Origin: Candidatus Omnitrophica bacterium CG1_02_40_15
GTDB lineage: Bacteria > Omnitrophota > Gorgyraeia > Gorgyraeales > Gorgyraeaceae
Assembly (NCBI GenBank): GCA_001871815.1
Contig: MNVP01000016.1
Coordinates: forward strand, 1 to 10,521
Direction of reading: 5' to 3'
DNA: 10,521 bases
Of this stretch, positions 1 through 6,394 are shown one piece after another. Position numbers and translations under genes: made by a program. Each line of letters begins with the position of its first letter. The first letter of the stretch is position 1. The notes below the pieces were generated by a model. It searched no databases. It was not told the origin of the DNA and worked only from the letters and a program-made list of their open reading frames with translations.

Positions 1-7
1 TTATCTG

Positions 8-27
8 TCCCGAGCGAAGTCGAGGGA
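8..27. repeat. 20-nt dispersed repeat copy (TCCCGAGCGAAGTCGAGGGA)
   Basis: These 20 bases recur exactly, in inverted orientation, at 1256-1275 inside the coding sequence of the first gene, where they form part of a larger nested palindrome. An exact 20-nt match in a window of this size is very unlikely by chance. The copy lies at the window edge, so any larger element around it cannot be delimited. A short hairpin follows at 46-51/56-61 (GCCTGA, TCAGGC). Confidence 0.75.
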
Positions 28-106
28 TTGGGCAACCTATTTTGTGCCTGATAAATCAGGCGACTACATTATGACACAGTCTGATTAGAAATTTGTTTGG
101 GATTAC

Positions 107-223
107 CCCGACGAGCAAGATTAAATCCTATCGGATTTAATCTGTCGGCCTTTCCCTGCAGATTTACAAAAGTAAATCTAAACGCAGGGACAAGTCGGGC
201 AGATTTTGCTATTGCAAAATCTG
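107..223. repeat. Cluster of three successive hairpins upstream of the radical SAM gene
   Basis: Three perfect stems follow one another: 118-128/133-143 (AGATTAAATCC, loop TATC), 160-167/172-179 (AGATTTAC, loop AAAA) and 200-209/214-223 (CAGATTTTGC, loop TATT). All three stems begin AGATT and close AATCT but differ toward the loop. The first two also have a GC-rich lower stem set off by a one-sided bulge: CCGAC 108-112 with GTCGG 144-148, and TCCCTGC 153-159 with GCAGGGA 184-190. CCCGAC at 107-112 could instead pair with GTCGGG at 194-199 and enclose the first two hairpins. No U-tract follows, so an intrinsic terminator is not indicated. I read it as a composite palindromic repeat element; a structured leader is the alternative. 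Confidence 0.6.
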
Positions 224-238
224 GGTTTATATAATCTT

Positions 239-2116
239 ATGAAAATTATACCTATATTTATCCCTCACGCAGGGTGCCTGTACAGGTGCATATACTGCGA
301 TCAGCATAAGATATCAGGAGCACTAAGAACTCCTCGAGTAGATGAAATAAACTCTATTATAGAAAGAAACCTTAAAACAATCCCTAAAGATGAAAGAGTA
401 GAGGTTGCTTTTTTTGGCGGCACTTTTACGCTTTTGCCTGAAGATTTGCAGAAAAAATATTTAGACGCGGTTTATCCTTATGTAAAAGATAAAAGAATCG
501 CAGGGATCCGCATATCTACCCATCCTGAGGCAGTTACTGAAAAATCCATTAAGCTATTTAAAAAAAGAGGAGGATGTTTGGTTGAGTTAGGCGTACAGTC
601 ACTTGATAAGGAGGTTTTGAAAAAAACAAATAGGGCGATGGATTTTAATACAATAAAAATTGCAGCAGGTGTTATAAAAAAATCAGGCTTGGATTTAGGG
701 GTGCAGGTAATGCTTGGCTTGCCAGGCGATACGCTTCAGAAATCAATAAAAACAGCCCAAAGGCTTTTAGAACTAAAGCCGGAAACAGCCCGCATATATC
801 CTGCGGTTGTTTTAAAAGGCACAGGGCTTGGAGAGTTATTTAAAAAAGGCAAGTATAAGCCATTATCGCTGGAGGATGCGATAAAGTGGTCTGCCTGCGT
901 TTCAGATGTTTTTGAAAAAGGGGATGTGAAAGTAATACGTATAGGGCTTCATCCTTCAGAGTGCTTAAACTCAAAAAAAATAATCCTCGCAGGGCCATAT
1001 CATCCGAGTTTTGGAGAGATGGCGCGCGCCAGGCAAATGCGCAATAGAATAATAAATATTTTGGGGCCTAAAAAAATTCAAAACCGCAGAATAATAGAAA
1101 TCCAAGTTCCAAAAGAATTATTCAGTTTTATATCTGGGCACAAGGGGGAAGAGAAAAAATATTTAGAAGATTTTTATAGAGTATCTGTTTTATTACGAAA
1201 TAGTTCTCGACTCGGCACCTTTGGCGCCTCGCTCGAACAATATTCTTCGAGCGAGTCCCTCGACTTCGCTCGGGATAAACTCTGCGAGTCGAGAAGAATA
1301 AGGATAATTGATACAAGAAAAGTTATAGCTATTATTGACCCAAGGATGCCTGATAAGGCGAAAGCAAGATTGAAGAAAATGGGGTATTATGTAAAAGAAG
1401 TGCCTTTACATCCAAAACTGGCCGGGCATGTAAAGGGCCATCCTGATATGATGTTATTTTCTTATGGTAAAAAAGTTATTTACGAGCCGCGTTTAGAAAA
1501 GATAGCAGGGCTTTTAAGAGACAATGGTTATGAATGTACGAGAGGAGAGAAAATCAAGTCATATAAATATCCAAAAGATATTATCTATGATGCGTGCAAC
1601 ATAGGAAAATCTATAATCCGCTATGCCGGCAAAATTGAAAAAAATATAGAAAATTTAATCCCTCGCAGAAATCCAAGGGCTTTAGCCCGAGGAATGGATG
1701 TAAATTGTTTTTTGCTCGGGAGGAAGCCTCAGTCTTTAGATCAAGAGGCTTCACAAACAAAATTTATAAAAGTTAAGCAAGGCTATGCAAAGTGTTCTGT
1801 TATTCCGATAGATGAAAAACATATTATTACCTCGGATAAAGGCATCTATGACAGATGGGATGTAGGGAACGGTCGCGACCGTTCCCTACATATAAGGCCG
1901 GGCTATATAAAATTACCTGGCTATAAGACAGGATTTATAGGTGGCGCATCGGGCAGCCATAAGAATAAAATATTTTTTACAGGCTCGCTAAAAAATCACC
2001 CTGATGGCAGACTAATAAGGGAATTTATAGAGAAAAGAGGCAAAAAAGTGGTAGAATTATCCAGCGGCAGACTTTATGATGTAGGGAGTATTTTATTTTT
2101 TGACGCTAACACATGA
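239..2116 (+). CDS. Radical SAM protein (Elp3-like) fused to a C-terminal GME-fold DUF6873-like domain
   Basis: This 625-residue protein has two parts. Residues 1 to about 320 form a radical SAM domain with the 4Fe-4S motif C13-x3-C17-x2-C20, the GGT motif at 60-62 (FFGGTFT) and LGLPGDT at 159-165, closest to the Elp3/YhcC type. From about residue 357 the sequence resembles DUF6873 proteins, which as I recall have a guanidine-modifying-enzyme fold: GHPDMM near 400-405, KQGYAKC at 513-519, GFIGGASG at 565-572, and a C-terminal segment with HPDG and VGSILFF. The substrate is unknown. I chose the ATG at 239 because the in-frame TTG at 206 lies inside a hairpin and adds an unlikely leader. Residues about 322-353, 474-506 and 541-551 are encoded by palindromic repeat DNA and look like insertions. 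The 3' end overlaps the convergent decarboxylase gene by 11 nt. The fold assignments are firmer than any function. Confidence 0.87.
   Translation: MKIIPIFIPHAGCLYRCIYCDQHKISGALRTPRVDEINSIIERNLKTIPKDERVEVAFFGGTFTLLPEDLQKKYLDAVYPYVKDKRIAGIRISTHPEAVTEKSIKLFKKRGGCLVELGVQSLDKEVLKKTNRAMDFNTIKIAAGVIKKSGLDLGVQVMLGLPGDTLQKSIKTAQRLLELKPETARIYPAVVLKGTGLGELFKKGKYKPLSLEDAIKWSACVSDVFEKGDVKVIRIGLHPSECLNSKKIILAGPYHPSFGEMARARQMRNRIINILGPKKIQNRRIIEIQVPKELFSFISGHKGEEKKYLEDFYRVSVLLRNSSRLGTFGASLEQYSSSESLDFARDKLCESRRIRIIDTRKVIAIIDPRMPDKAKARLKKMGYYVKEVPLHPKLAGHVKGHPDMMLFSYGKKVIYEPRLEKIAGLLRDNGYECTRGEKIKSYKYPKDIIYDACNIGKSIIRYAGKIEKNIENLIPRRNPRALARGMDVNCFLLGRKPQSLDQEASQTKFIKVKQGYAKCSVIPIDEKHIITSDKGIYDRWDVGNGRDRSLHIRPGYIKLPGYKTGFIGGASGSHKNKIFFTGSLKNHPDGRLIREFIEKRGKKVVELSSGRLYDVGSILFFDANT
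1204..1295. repeat. 92-nt nested palindromic element inside the radical SAM fusion gene
   Basis: The outer inverted repeats are TTCTCGACTCG at 1204-1214 and CGAGTCGAGAA at 1285-1295 (11 bp, perfect). An inner hairpin pairs CTCGCTCGAA at 1228-1237 with TTCGAGCGAG at 1246-1255 (10 bp, perfect). The unit also contains, at 1256-1275, an exact inverted copy of the 20-nt repeat at 8-27. The frame stays open through it and gives a low-complexity S/R/L/E-rich segment at residues 322-353, between the two domains. The opposite strand reads YPERSRG here, a peptide I recall from repeats in many environmental genomes. Confidence 0.85.
1660..1755. repeat. Probable third repeat-derived insert in the radical SAM fusion gene
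   Basis: This stretch holds several inverted pairs: GGGC 1677-1680 with GCCC 1685-1688, CCCGAG 1686-1691 with CTCGGG 1715-1720, and GAAGCCTC 1723-1730 with GAGGCTTC 1745-1752. It encodes residues about 474-506, which separate the conserved CNIGKSI and KQGYAKC segments by more than I expect for this family. The composition (PRRNPRALARG) differs from the flanking Lys/Ile-rich protein. No second copy lies in the window, so the element boundaries are approximate and this call is weaker than the other two inserts. Confidence 0.45.
1861..1890. repeat. 30-nt perfect palindrome inside the radical SAM fusion gene
   Basis: The arms TGTAGGGAACGGTCG (1861-1875) and CGACCGTTCCCTACA (1876-1890) are exact reverse complements with no loop. 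The outer eight bases TGTAGGGA match the outer arm of the palindromes at 4150-4182 and 4721-4753, so this is probably a diverged member of the same family. It is read in frame as residues 541-551 (VGNGRDRSLHI), just before the conserved RPGYIKLPGY segment. Confidence 0.85.
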
Positions 2117-3233
2117 CAATCTTAGCAGGCTTGAATCCATTGAAGTTTGGCACAGCGCTTGCCGAGGAGTAAGCGCCTATATTTTTTACATAGACAACAT
2201 TACCCACATCAAGCTCAGGGAGGTCTTCGCTTAAAGAAATTGTATCAAACGAATCGCAAGTAGGGCCTGCTAATGTGCTCAGGAATTTTTGCCCGCGTTT
2301 TAAAGTTTTGAATTCATACTTACAATGATCGAATACGATTCCTGAAAAATCGCCATAGAGCCCGTCATTAAGATAATAATAATTTTTATTATTTCTAAAT
2401 GTCCTGCCGATAACCTGGGTTACAAGAATCCCAGAAGGCCCTACCATGAACCTGCCTGGCTCGGCAATGAACTTAACATTTTTATCAAAAAGCCTTTTTA
2501 GTTTTTTCCTTATCTGGCTTGCCATGCGTTCAAATGTCAAGTGGGAGTCTTTCTCAAAATGTTTTATCGGGAATCCACCGCCTATATCCATGATATTTAA
2601 AAATAAACCTGAGGGTTTTGCTTCATTAAATATAGCTGACGCGACCTCAAGCGCCTGCAGATAATTTTCTACGTTTGTGCATTGGGAGCCTACATGAAAA
2701 CTTAAGCCTATAGGCTTAAGCCCCATGGACCGTGCTTTTTTAAGAAGAGAAATAGACTGTTCTGGGTCTGCGCCGAACTTTAGAGACAGCTCAACTATGC
2801 TTCCAATATTTGCGACTTTTATGCGTATAAGGACTTTGGCGCCCGGGCAGTATTTTGCGATCTTGTATAATTCAGGTTCGTTGTCAAAGGTCATCATCTT
2901 GACCTTTTTCTTGTAAGCAGTTTTTATGTCTTCGTTGGATTTTATGGTGTTTGCAAATATTATTTTTTCAGGGCTTGCGCCAAGTTCTAGGACTGTGTTC
3001 ATCTCATTTGCGCTTGCTACGTCAAAGCCAGCCCCTAGTTCTACGAATTTTTTAATAATTTCAGGATGCGGGTTTGCTTTTATCGCATAGTAAGGGGTAA
3101 CCTCAGGAAGCGCTTTATGGAAAATCCTGAATTGTTTTTCAAGCAAATTTTCCTGTATGAGCATAAGAGGGGAGGAGTGCTTCTTGAGCATTCTGCGTAT
3201 GAGATTTTCTGTTCCGCCTAATTTATTTTTCAT
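2106..3233 (-). CDS. Ornithine decarboxylase, fold-III PLP-dependent (eukaryote-like ODC/LDC family)
   Basis: The enzyme decarboxylates ornithine to putrescine in the cytosol and would supply the substrate of the adjacent homospermidine synthase. The 375-residue length is normal for this alanine-racemase-fold family. K52 in YYAIKAN is the PLP Schiff-base lysine, H180 lies in FHVGSQ, GGG at 218-220 binds the cofactor phosphate, and E258 is in EPGR. The second half of the active site shows Y293 and D302 (YGDFSGIVFDH), C326-D327 in GPTCDS, Y355 in GAYS and FNGF at 364-367. These match ODC-type residues rather than diaminopimelate or carboxynorspermidine decarboxylases; dual lysine/ornithine activity cannot be excluded. 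Its ATG overlaps the hss stop as ATGA (3230-3233) and no Shine-Dalgarno sequence is visible, so translation is probably coupled. The 3' end converges on the upstream radical SAM gene. Confidence 0.9.
   Translation of the reverse strand: MKNKLGGTENLIRRMLKKHSSPLMLIQENLLEKQFRIFHKALPEVTPYYAIKANPHPEIIKKFVELGAGFDVASANEMNTVLELGASPEKIIFANTIKSNEDIKTAYKKKVKMMTFDNEPELYKIAKYCPGAKVLIRIKVANIGSIVELSLKFGADPEQSISLLKKARSMGLKPIGLSFHVGSQCTNVENYLQALEVASAIFNEAKPSGLFLNIMDIGGGFPIKHFEKDSHLTFERMASQIRKKLKRLFDKNVKFIAEPGRFMVGPSGILVTQVIGRTFRNNKNYYYLNDGLYGDFSGIVFDHCKYEFKTLKRGQKFLSTLAGPTCDSFDTISLSEDLPELDVGNVVYVKNIGAYSSASAVPNFNGFKPAKIVMC
2701..2720. repeat. 20-nt perfect palindrome within the ornithine decarboxylase gene
   Basis: CTTAAGCCTA at 2701-2710 is the exact reverse complement of TAGGCTTAAG at 2711-2720. 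Read on the minus strand it encodes the residues just before the conserved FHVGSQ motif, in a segment that aligns normally to the family. It therefore does not look like an insertion and may be coincidental. No second copy lies in the window. Confidence 0.5.
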
Positions 3234-4708
3234 GATTGAGATACAAGGAATGTTGTGAATTGCCAGGCATCCTTTTCTCCAGGTTTTTTAAGGTGTAGTG
3301 TTATAAAAATATTATCATAGTCTTTAAGAGGTGTCCAGTCAACTGGTATTGATATAAAAGGCCCGAGATACGGTTTTGCAATTTTCATTATATCTTCGTG
3401 AGGTATATCGTCAGGCAGATTAAAACCTTTGTCAGGGTTTTCAATCATCCACCTGGCTGCGGCAACTACTGAGATAGCGACTTGCAGCGTAGTGGCGTTC
3501 TGGTTAGGAATAAGTTTTCTTGTTTCTTCAATGTCCAACAAACTTCCTGTCCACCATGAATTAAAATCATGGCCCATGAGTAATACGCCCAGCCTGTCTT
3601 CGCCTTTTATAATCTCATCGTTCATTATTCTTTGTTTTTCCTGAAGATTATACCGTCTCATCTTAAGCTCGTGGAGAGAGTTTATAGCAGAGTCGCATGG
3701 GCAATATACGTAATGTACGGTTGGCCTGTAAACAGCTTTTCCTTTATCGTTCCAGACCGTGAGCCTGTCTGAGATTCCAAATGCTTCGCCGTGTCGGATA
3801 ACCATTCCTATAATCTCACAATCCGGAACCCAGGAGCGGGCCCATGTATTTACTCCCATGCTTTTCAGGCATATTTGATTTTTTGGGCCGGTTTTATGAA
3901 AACACGCTCCTTTGGGAATATTTTTTTCATGTGTTCCCCATCCCATCTCGCTAGGCGCAATACCTTCTTCAAAAAATCCTTCAATGCTCCACGTATTTAC
4001 AAATTCGTCAAGTTCTTTTGGTTTATCTGTTATCTGCGTGTCGCGCTCGCTTATATGTATGACCTTGACGCCTGAAGCCATTGCTAACATAGGGTAATCT
4101 TTTTTATCCAGCGCTTTTTTCAATATCTTTATCCGTTTATTTATTGGTTTTGTAGGGACAGAACATTGTTCTGTCCCTACAATCTTCTTGGCAATGTCCT
4201 CCAGGGCTATTTTTGTAAAATGCGATACAAGGCCTGGATTTGCGCCATGATCGACAATAGCTGTAACTCCGGTGTTGTCGCCCCATTTTTTGATGAGCTT
4301 GCGTATTTCCATCTGTCTCGCGTATAGAGTCAGATTTGTCGGGCCGTTATTATTAACGCCTTTTTTGTATGGATCCCATACCTCAACAGAGGTATTTACG
4401 TATAGAATTTTATTATCCCTGCACCACTGAAGCATGGCGATGCAGTCGATATTCCACGCGAGGTCTATTATCAGATCTCCAGCGCCTACATATTTTTTCA
4501 GAAGTAAGGCATAGTTTTTAGGCGTAATGCGGTCAATTACGTAACTAACGCCTTTATCCAGGCTGTCTTTTACGCGGGATCTATTATTTACAAAATCCAT
4601 TACGGTGATATTTTTCGGCGGGCTATCTATGAGTTTTAATATAAGCGGTATTGCGCACTGGGAAACAGACCCGCATCCAATAACAAGAATCTTTCCTTTA
4701 AATTGCAT
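3230..4708 (-). CDS. hss: Homospermidine synthase, paralogue 1 (operon with ODC)
   Basis: Bacterial homospermidine synthase is an NAD-dependent enzyme that condenses two putrescines, or putrescine and spermidine, to homospermidine with release of ammonia. The 492-residue protein has the N-terminal Rossmann motif GCGSVSQ (11-17), then DLAWNID, YVNTSVE with an acidic residue at 109, DHGANPG (153-159), SERD, TWSIEG and GWGTHE, all typical of Hss within the saccharopine-dehydrogenase-like superfamily. It is closely similar to the divergent paralogue at 4841. Residues 176-187 are encoded by a palindromic repeat, and by eye the paralogue is about six residues shorter in this segment. The start is set by GGAG five bases upstream of ATG. 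It is first gene of a two-gene operon with the decarboxylase (ATGA overlap), so both steps from ornithine to homospermidine are co-expressed. Confidence 0.92.
   Translation of the reverse strand: MQFKGKILVIGCGSVSQCAIPLILKLIDSPPKNITVMDFVNNRSRVKDSLDKGVSYVIDRITPKNYALLLKKYVGAGDLIIDLAWNIDCIAMLQWCRDNKILYVNTSVEVWDPYKKGVNNNGPTNLTLYARQMEIRKLIKKWGDNTGVTAIVDHGANPGLVSHFTKIALEDIAKKIVGTEQCSVPTKPINKRIKILKKALDKKDYPMLAMASGVKVIHISERDTQITDKPKELDEFVNTWSIEGFFEEGIAPSEMGWGTHEKNIPKGACFHKTGPKNQICLKSMGVNTWARSWVPDCEIIGMVIRHGEAFGISDRLTVWNDKGKAVYRPTVHYVYCPCDSAINSLHELKMRRYNLQEKQRIMNDEIIKGEDRLGVLLMGHDFNSWWTGSLLDIEETRKLIPNQNATTLQVAISVVAAARWMIENPDKGFNLPDDIPHEDIMKIAKPYLGPFISIPVDWTPLKDYDNIFITLHLKKPGEKDAWQFTTFLVSQS
4150..4182. 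repeat. 33-nt palindrome (TTGTAGGGACAG family) inside hss
   Basis: The arms TTGTAGGGACAGAACA (4150-4165) and TGTTCTGTCCCTACAA (4167-4182) are perfectly complementary around one central base. The sequence equals the palindrome at 4721-4753 apart from one arm position, changed on both arms so that pairing is kept, and the central base. It lies within coding sequence and is read on the minus strand as residues 176-187 (IVGTEQCSVPTK). Its length of 33 nt preserves the frame. Confidence 0.9.
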
Positions 4709-4713
4709 CTCAT

Positions 4714-4717
4714 CTCC
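4714..4717 (-). promoter_or_regulatory. Ribosome binding site of hss paralogue 1
   Basis: On the minus strand GGAG is followed by five bases (ATGAG) and then the ATG at 4708. This fixes the start and contrasts with the plus-strand genes here that have no leader. Confidence 0.7.
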
Positions 4718-4720
4718 ATT

Positions 4721-4753
4721 TTGTAGGGACAGGACAATGTCCTGTCCCTACAA
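4721..4753. repeat. 33-nt palindrome (TTGTAGGGACAG family) in the leader of the hss-ODC operon
   Basis: The arms TTGTAGGGACAGGACA (4721-4736) and TGTCCTGTCCCTACAA (4738-4753) are perfectly complementary around one central A. It sits between the proposed minus-strand promoter and the Shine-Dalgarno sequence of hss. The predicted transcription start falls inside the distal arm, so a shortened stem of up to about nine pairs could form at the 5' end of the mRNA. It is the sister of the copy at 4150-4182. Confidence 0.9.
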
Positions 4754-4780
4754 TTCTATCAAAAATATTTTTTTAATCAA
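4753..4780 (-). promoter_or_regulatory. Predicted sigma70-type promoter of the hss-ODC operon
   Basis: Reading the minus strand, TTGATT (4780-4775) is followed by a 16-nt spacer and TAGAAT (4758-4753), matching four and five of six consensus positions. Transcription would start near 4746, about 38 nt before the hss ATG. Assigned by inspection only. Confidence 0.5.
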
Positions 4781-4798
4781 ATAAAATTTTTACTATGT

Positions 4799-4827
4799 TT
4801 GACATAAATGCGGAATTGGTGTAAACT
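4799..4827 (+). promoter_or_regulatory. Predicted promoter of hss paralogue 2, close to the start codon
   Basis: A perfect TTGACA (4799-4804) is followed by a 17-nt spacer and TAAACT (4822-4827, four of six matches to TATAAT). Initiation would fall near 4834, leaving only about seven nucleotides before the ATG at 4841. No Shine-Dalgarno sequence is visible, so the transcript is probably leaderless or nearly so. It is back to back with the minus-strand promoter at 4753-4780. Confidence 0.5.
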
Positions 4828-4840
4828 AAAAAATAATATT

Positions 4841-6298
4841 ATGATAAAATTCAAAAATAAAATCCTCATGATAGGCCACGGCGCAGTGGGAAGATGCGCA
4901 TTGCCGCTTCTAGTAAGGCATATTGACGTCCCTTATAAAAATATCACTATAATAGATCTTGCCGATAAGCGCGAAGAATTAAACCCATGGATAAAAAAGG
5001 GCGTGAGATATTTTCAAGAAAGGGTTACGCCTGTTAATATAGCAAGGACTCTTTCCAGGTATGTGTTTCCTGGCGGACTTGTTATAGATCTCGCCTGGAA
5101 TATAGACTCAGTGAGCATGCTTAACTGGTGCCATGAAAACAAAGTATTGTATGTTAATACATCAGTAGAAGAGTGGGATCCGTACGCTAATATCGAAAAG
5201 AAAACGCCTTTTGAAAAATCTCTTTATTACAAGCAGATGGAGATATGGAAATTGATTTCCAGATGGAATAATGATCATAAAGCCACTACAGCTGTTTTGG
5301 ACCATGGCGCAAATCCCGGGCTCATCTCGCATTTTACAAAAAAAGGCATTGTAGACATAGCCTCTAAGATTTTGAAAAATAGAGTTGTGTCAAAAAAAGA
5401 TGAAAGGATTATCGAACGTTTTTTGAAGGAAGATAAATTTCCAGAGCTTAGCATGAAACTTGGCATAAAGGTTATACATTGCAGTGAAAGAGACGCTCAG
5501 ATTTCTGACAGGCCGAAACAGGTGGACGAGTTTGTAGGCACATGGAGTATAGAAGGGTTAAGGGAAGAGGCGACTTCTCCTGCTGAAATCGGATGGGGTA
5601 CGCACGAAAATGAACTTCCGGAATTAGCCAACGTGCCTGAGATTGGGCCGAGGAATCAGATATTTCTTTCACGCATGGGAATGAATACATGGGTAAGGTC
5701 ATGGGTGCCTTACGGCGAGATTGTGGGGATGGTTATAAGGCACGCAGAGGCATTTACAATTTCAGACAGGCTTACTGTATGGAGAAAAGGAAGGGCTGTG
5801 TACAGGCCTACTGTCCATTACGCATATATGCCTTCCAACGAGACGCTTTCCTCGCTTTATGAGCTCAGATGCAGGAATTATGAATTGCAGCCAAAAACTA
5901 GAATTATGAATGACGAAATAATCAACGGTTCGGACACTCTTGGAGCTCTTATAATGGGGCATTGTTATAATTCATGGTGGACAGGAAGCATCTTGAGCAT
6001 AGGAGAATCCAGAAGATTGGTCAAACATCAGAATGCCACTACTATGCAGGTTGCTATAGGCGTTGTTTCAGGGATTATGTGGGCCATAGAAAATCCTGAA
6101 CAAGGGGTGCTTGAGCCGGACGACCTCCCTTATGAATATATACTCAAGATTGCAAAACCACACCTTGGAAAATTTATCTCAGAGCCTTCAGACTGGACTC
6201 CATTCAGAAACTACCAGGTATTCTTCAAAGAAAACCCAGACGCATATCTTGACAAAAAAACTCCATGGGCTTTTAAAAATTTTCTTTTTAAACCATAA
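4841..6298 (+). CDS. hss: Homospermidine synthase, paralogue 2 (divergent copy)
   Basis: This 485-residue protein carries the same motif series as paralogue 1: Rossmann GHGAVG (12-17), DLAWNID, YVNTSVE, DHGANPG (154-160), SERD, TWSIEG, GWGTHE, RPTVHY, MNDEI and NSWWTG. Roughly half or more of its positions match the first copy by eye, and all long blocks are shared. It probably also makes homospermidine from putrescine. Whether the two copies differ in substrate preference or regulation, or assemble together, cannot be told from sequence. It has no palindrome insert in the 170-190 region. I chose the ATG at 4841 over the ATG at 4808 because the latter falls inside the predicted promoter spacer and would add a non-conserved leader. 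It is transcribed away from the hss-ODC operon. Confidence 0.9.
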   Translation: MIKFKNKILMIGHGAVGRCALPLLVRHIDVPYKNITIIDLADKREELNPWIKKGVRYFQERVTPVNIARTLSRYVFPGGLVIDLAWNIDSVSMLNWCHENKVLYVNTSVEEWDPYANIEKKTPFEKSLYYKQMEIWKLISRWNNDHKATTAVLDHGANPGLISHFTKKGIVDIASKILKNRVVSKKDERIIERFLKEDKFPELSMKLGIKVIHCSERDAQISDRPKQVDEFVGTWSIEGLREEATSPAEIGWGTHENELPELANVPEIGPRNQIFLSRMGMNTWVRSWVPYGEIVGMVIRHAEAFTISDRLTVWRKGRAVYRPTVHYAYMPSNETLSSLYELRCRNYELQPKTRIMNDEIINGSDTLGALIMGHCYNSWWTGSILSIGESRRLVKHQNATTMQVAIGVVSGIMWAIENPEQGVLEPDDLPYEYILKIAKPHLGKFISEPSDWTPFRNYQVFFKENPDAYLDKKTPWAFKNFLFKP

Positions 6299-6356
6299 AC
6301 AACTTTACACTTTAACAATGTTGATTTGTCAAGTTGTTACGGTAGATGAATTATGC

Positions 6357-6385
6357 TTGAGATATTTGGAGTTTAAGGGTATATT
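6357..6385 (+). promoter_or_regulatory. Predicted promoter of maf, close to the start codon
   Basis: TTGAGA (6357-6362), a 17-nt spacer and TATATT (6380-6385) fit a sigma70-type promoter. The expected initiation point near 6392 is about three bases before the ATG at 6395, and no Shine-Dalgarno sequence is visible. This suggests a leaderless transcript independent of hss paralogue 2. Confidence 0.5.
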
Positions 6386-6394
6386 GGTGTAACT

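Noticed and set aside
1..106. A partial upstream gene or RNA gene at the left edge
   Set aside because: No frame with family similarity and no tRNA or structured RNA pattern could be supported in this short stretch.
107..223. CRISPR-like array in the left hairpin cluster
   Set aside because: The hairpins differ in sequence, have no constant-length spacers and no cas genes are nearby.
230..235. TATAAT as the promoter of the radical SAM fusion gene, with TTGCTA at 207-212 as -35
   Set aside because: Transcription would start near 242, after the ATG at 239, and the -35 would lie inside a hairpin. The match is noted but not annotated.
1128..1316. Minus-strand open frame across the nested palindrome
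   Set aside because: It is antisense to a well-supported gene, and its content (YPERSRG) comes from the repeat, not from a protein family.
4808..4840. Earlier ATG at 4808 as the start of hss paralogue 2
   Set aside because: It lies in the spacer of the TTGACA/TAAACT promoter, and the extra 11 residues do not resemble the family N-terminus, which begins just before the Rossmann strand.
6298..6338. Possible terminator after hss paralogue 2 (AACAACTT 6298-6305 with AAGTTGTT 6331-6338)
   Set aside because: The stem is short and AT-rich, the loop is 25 nt and no T-tract follows.
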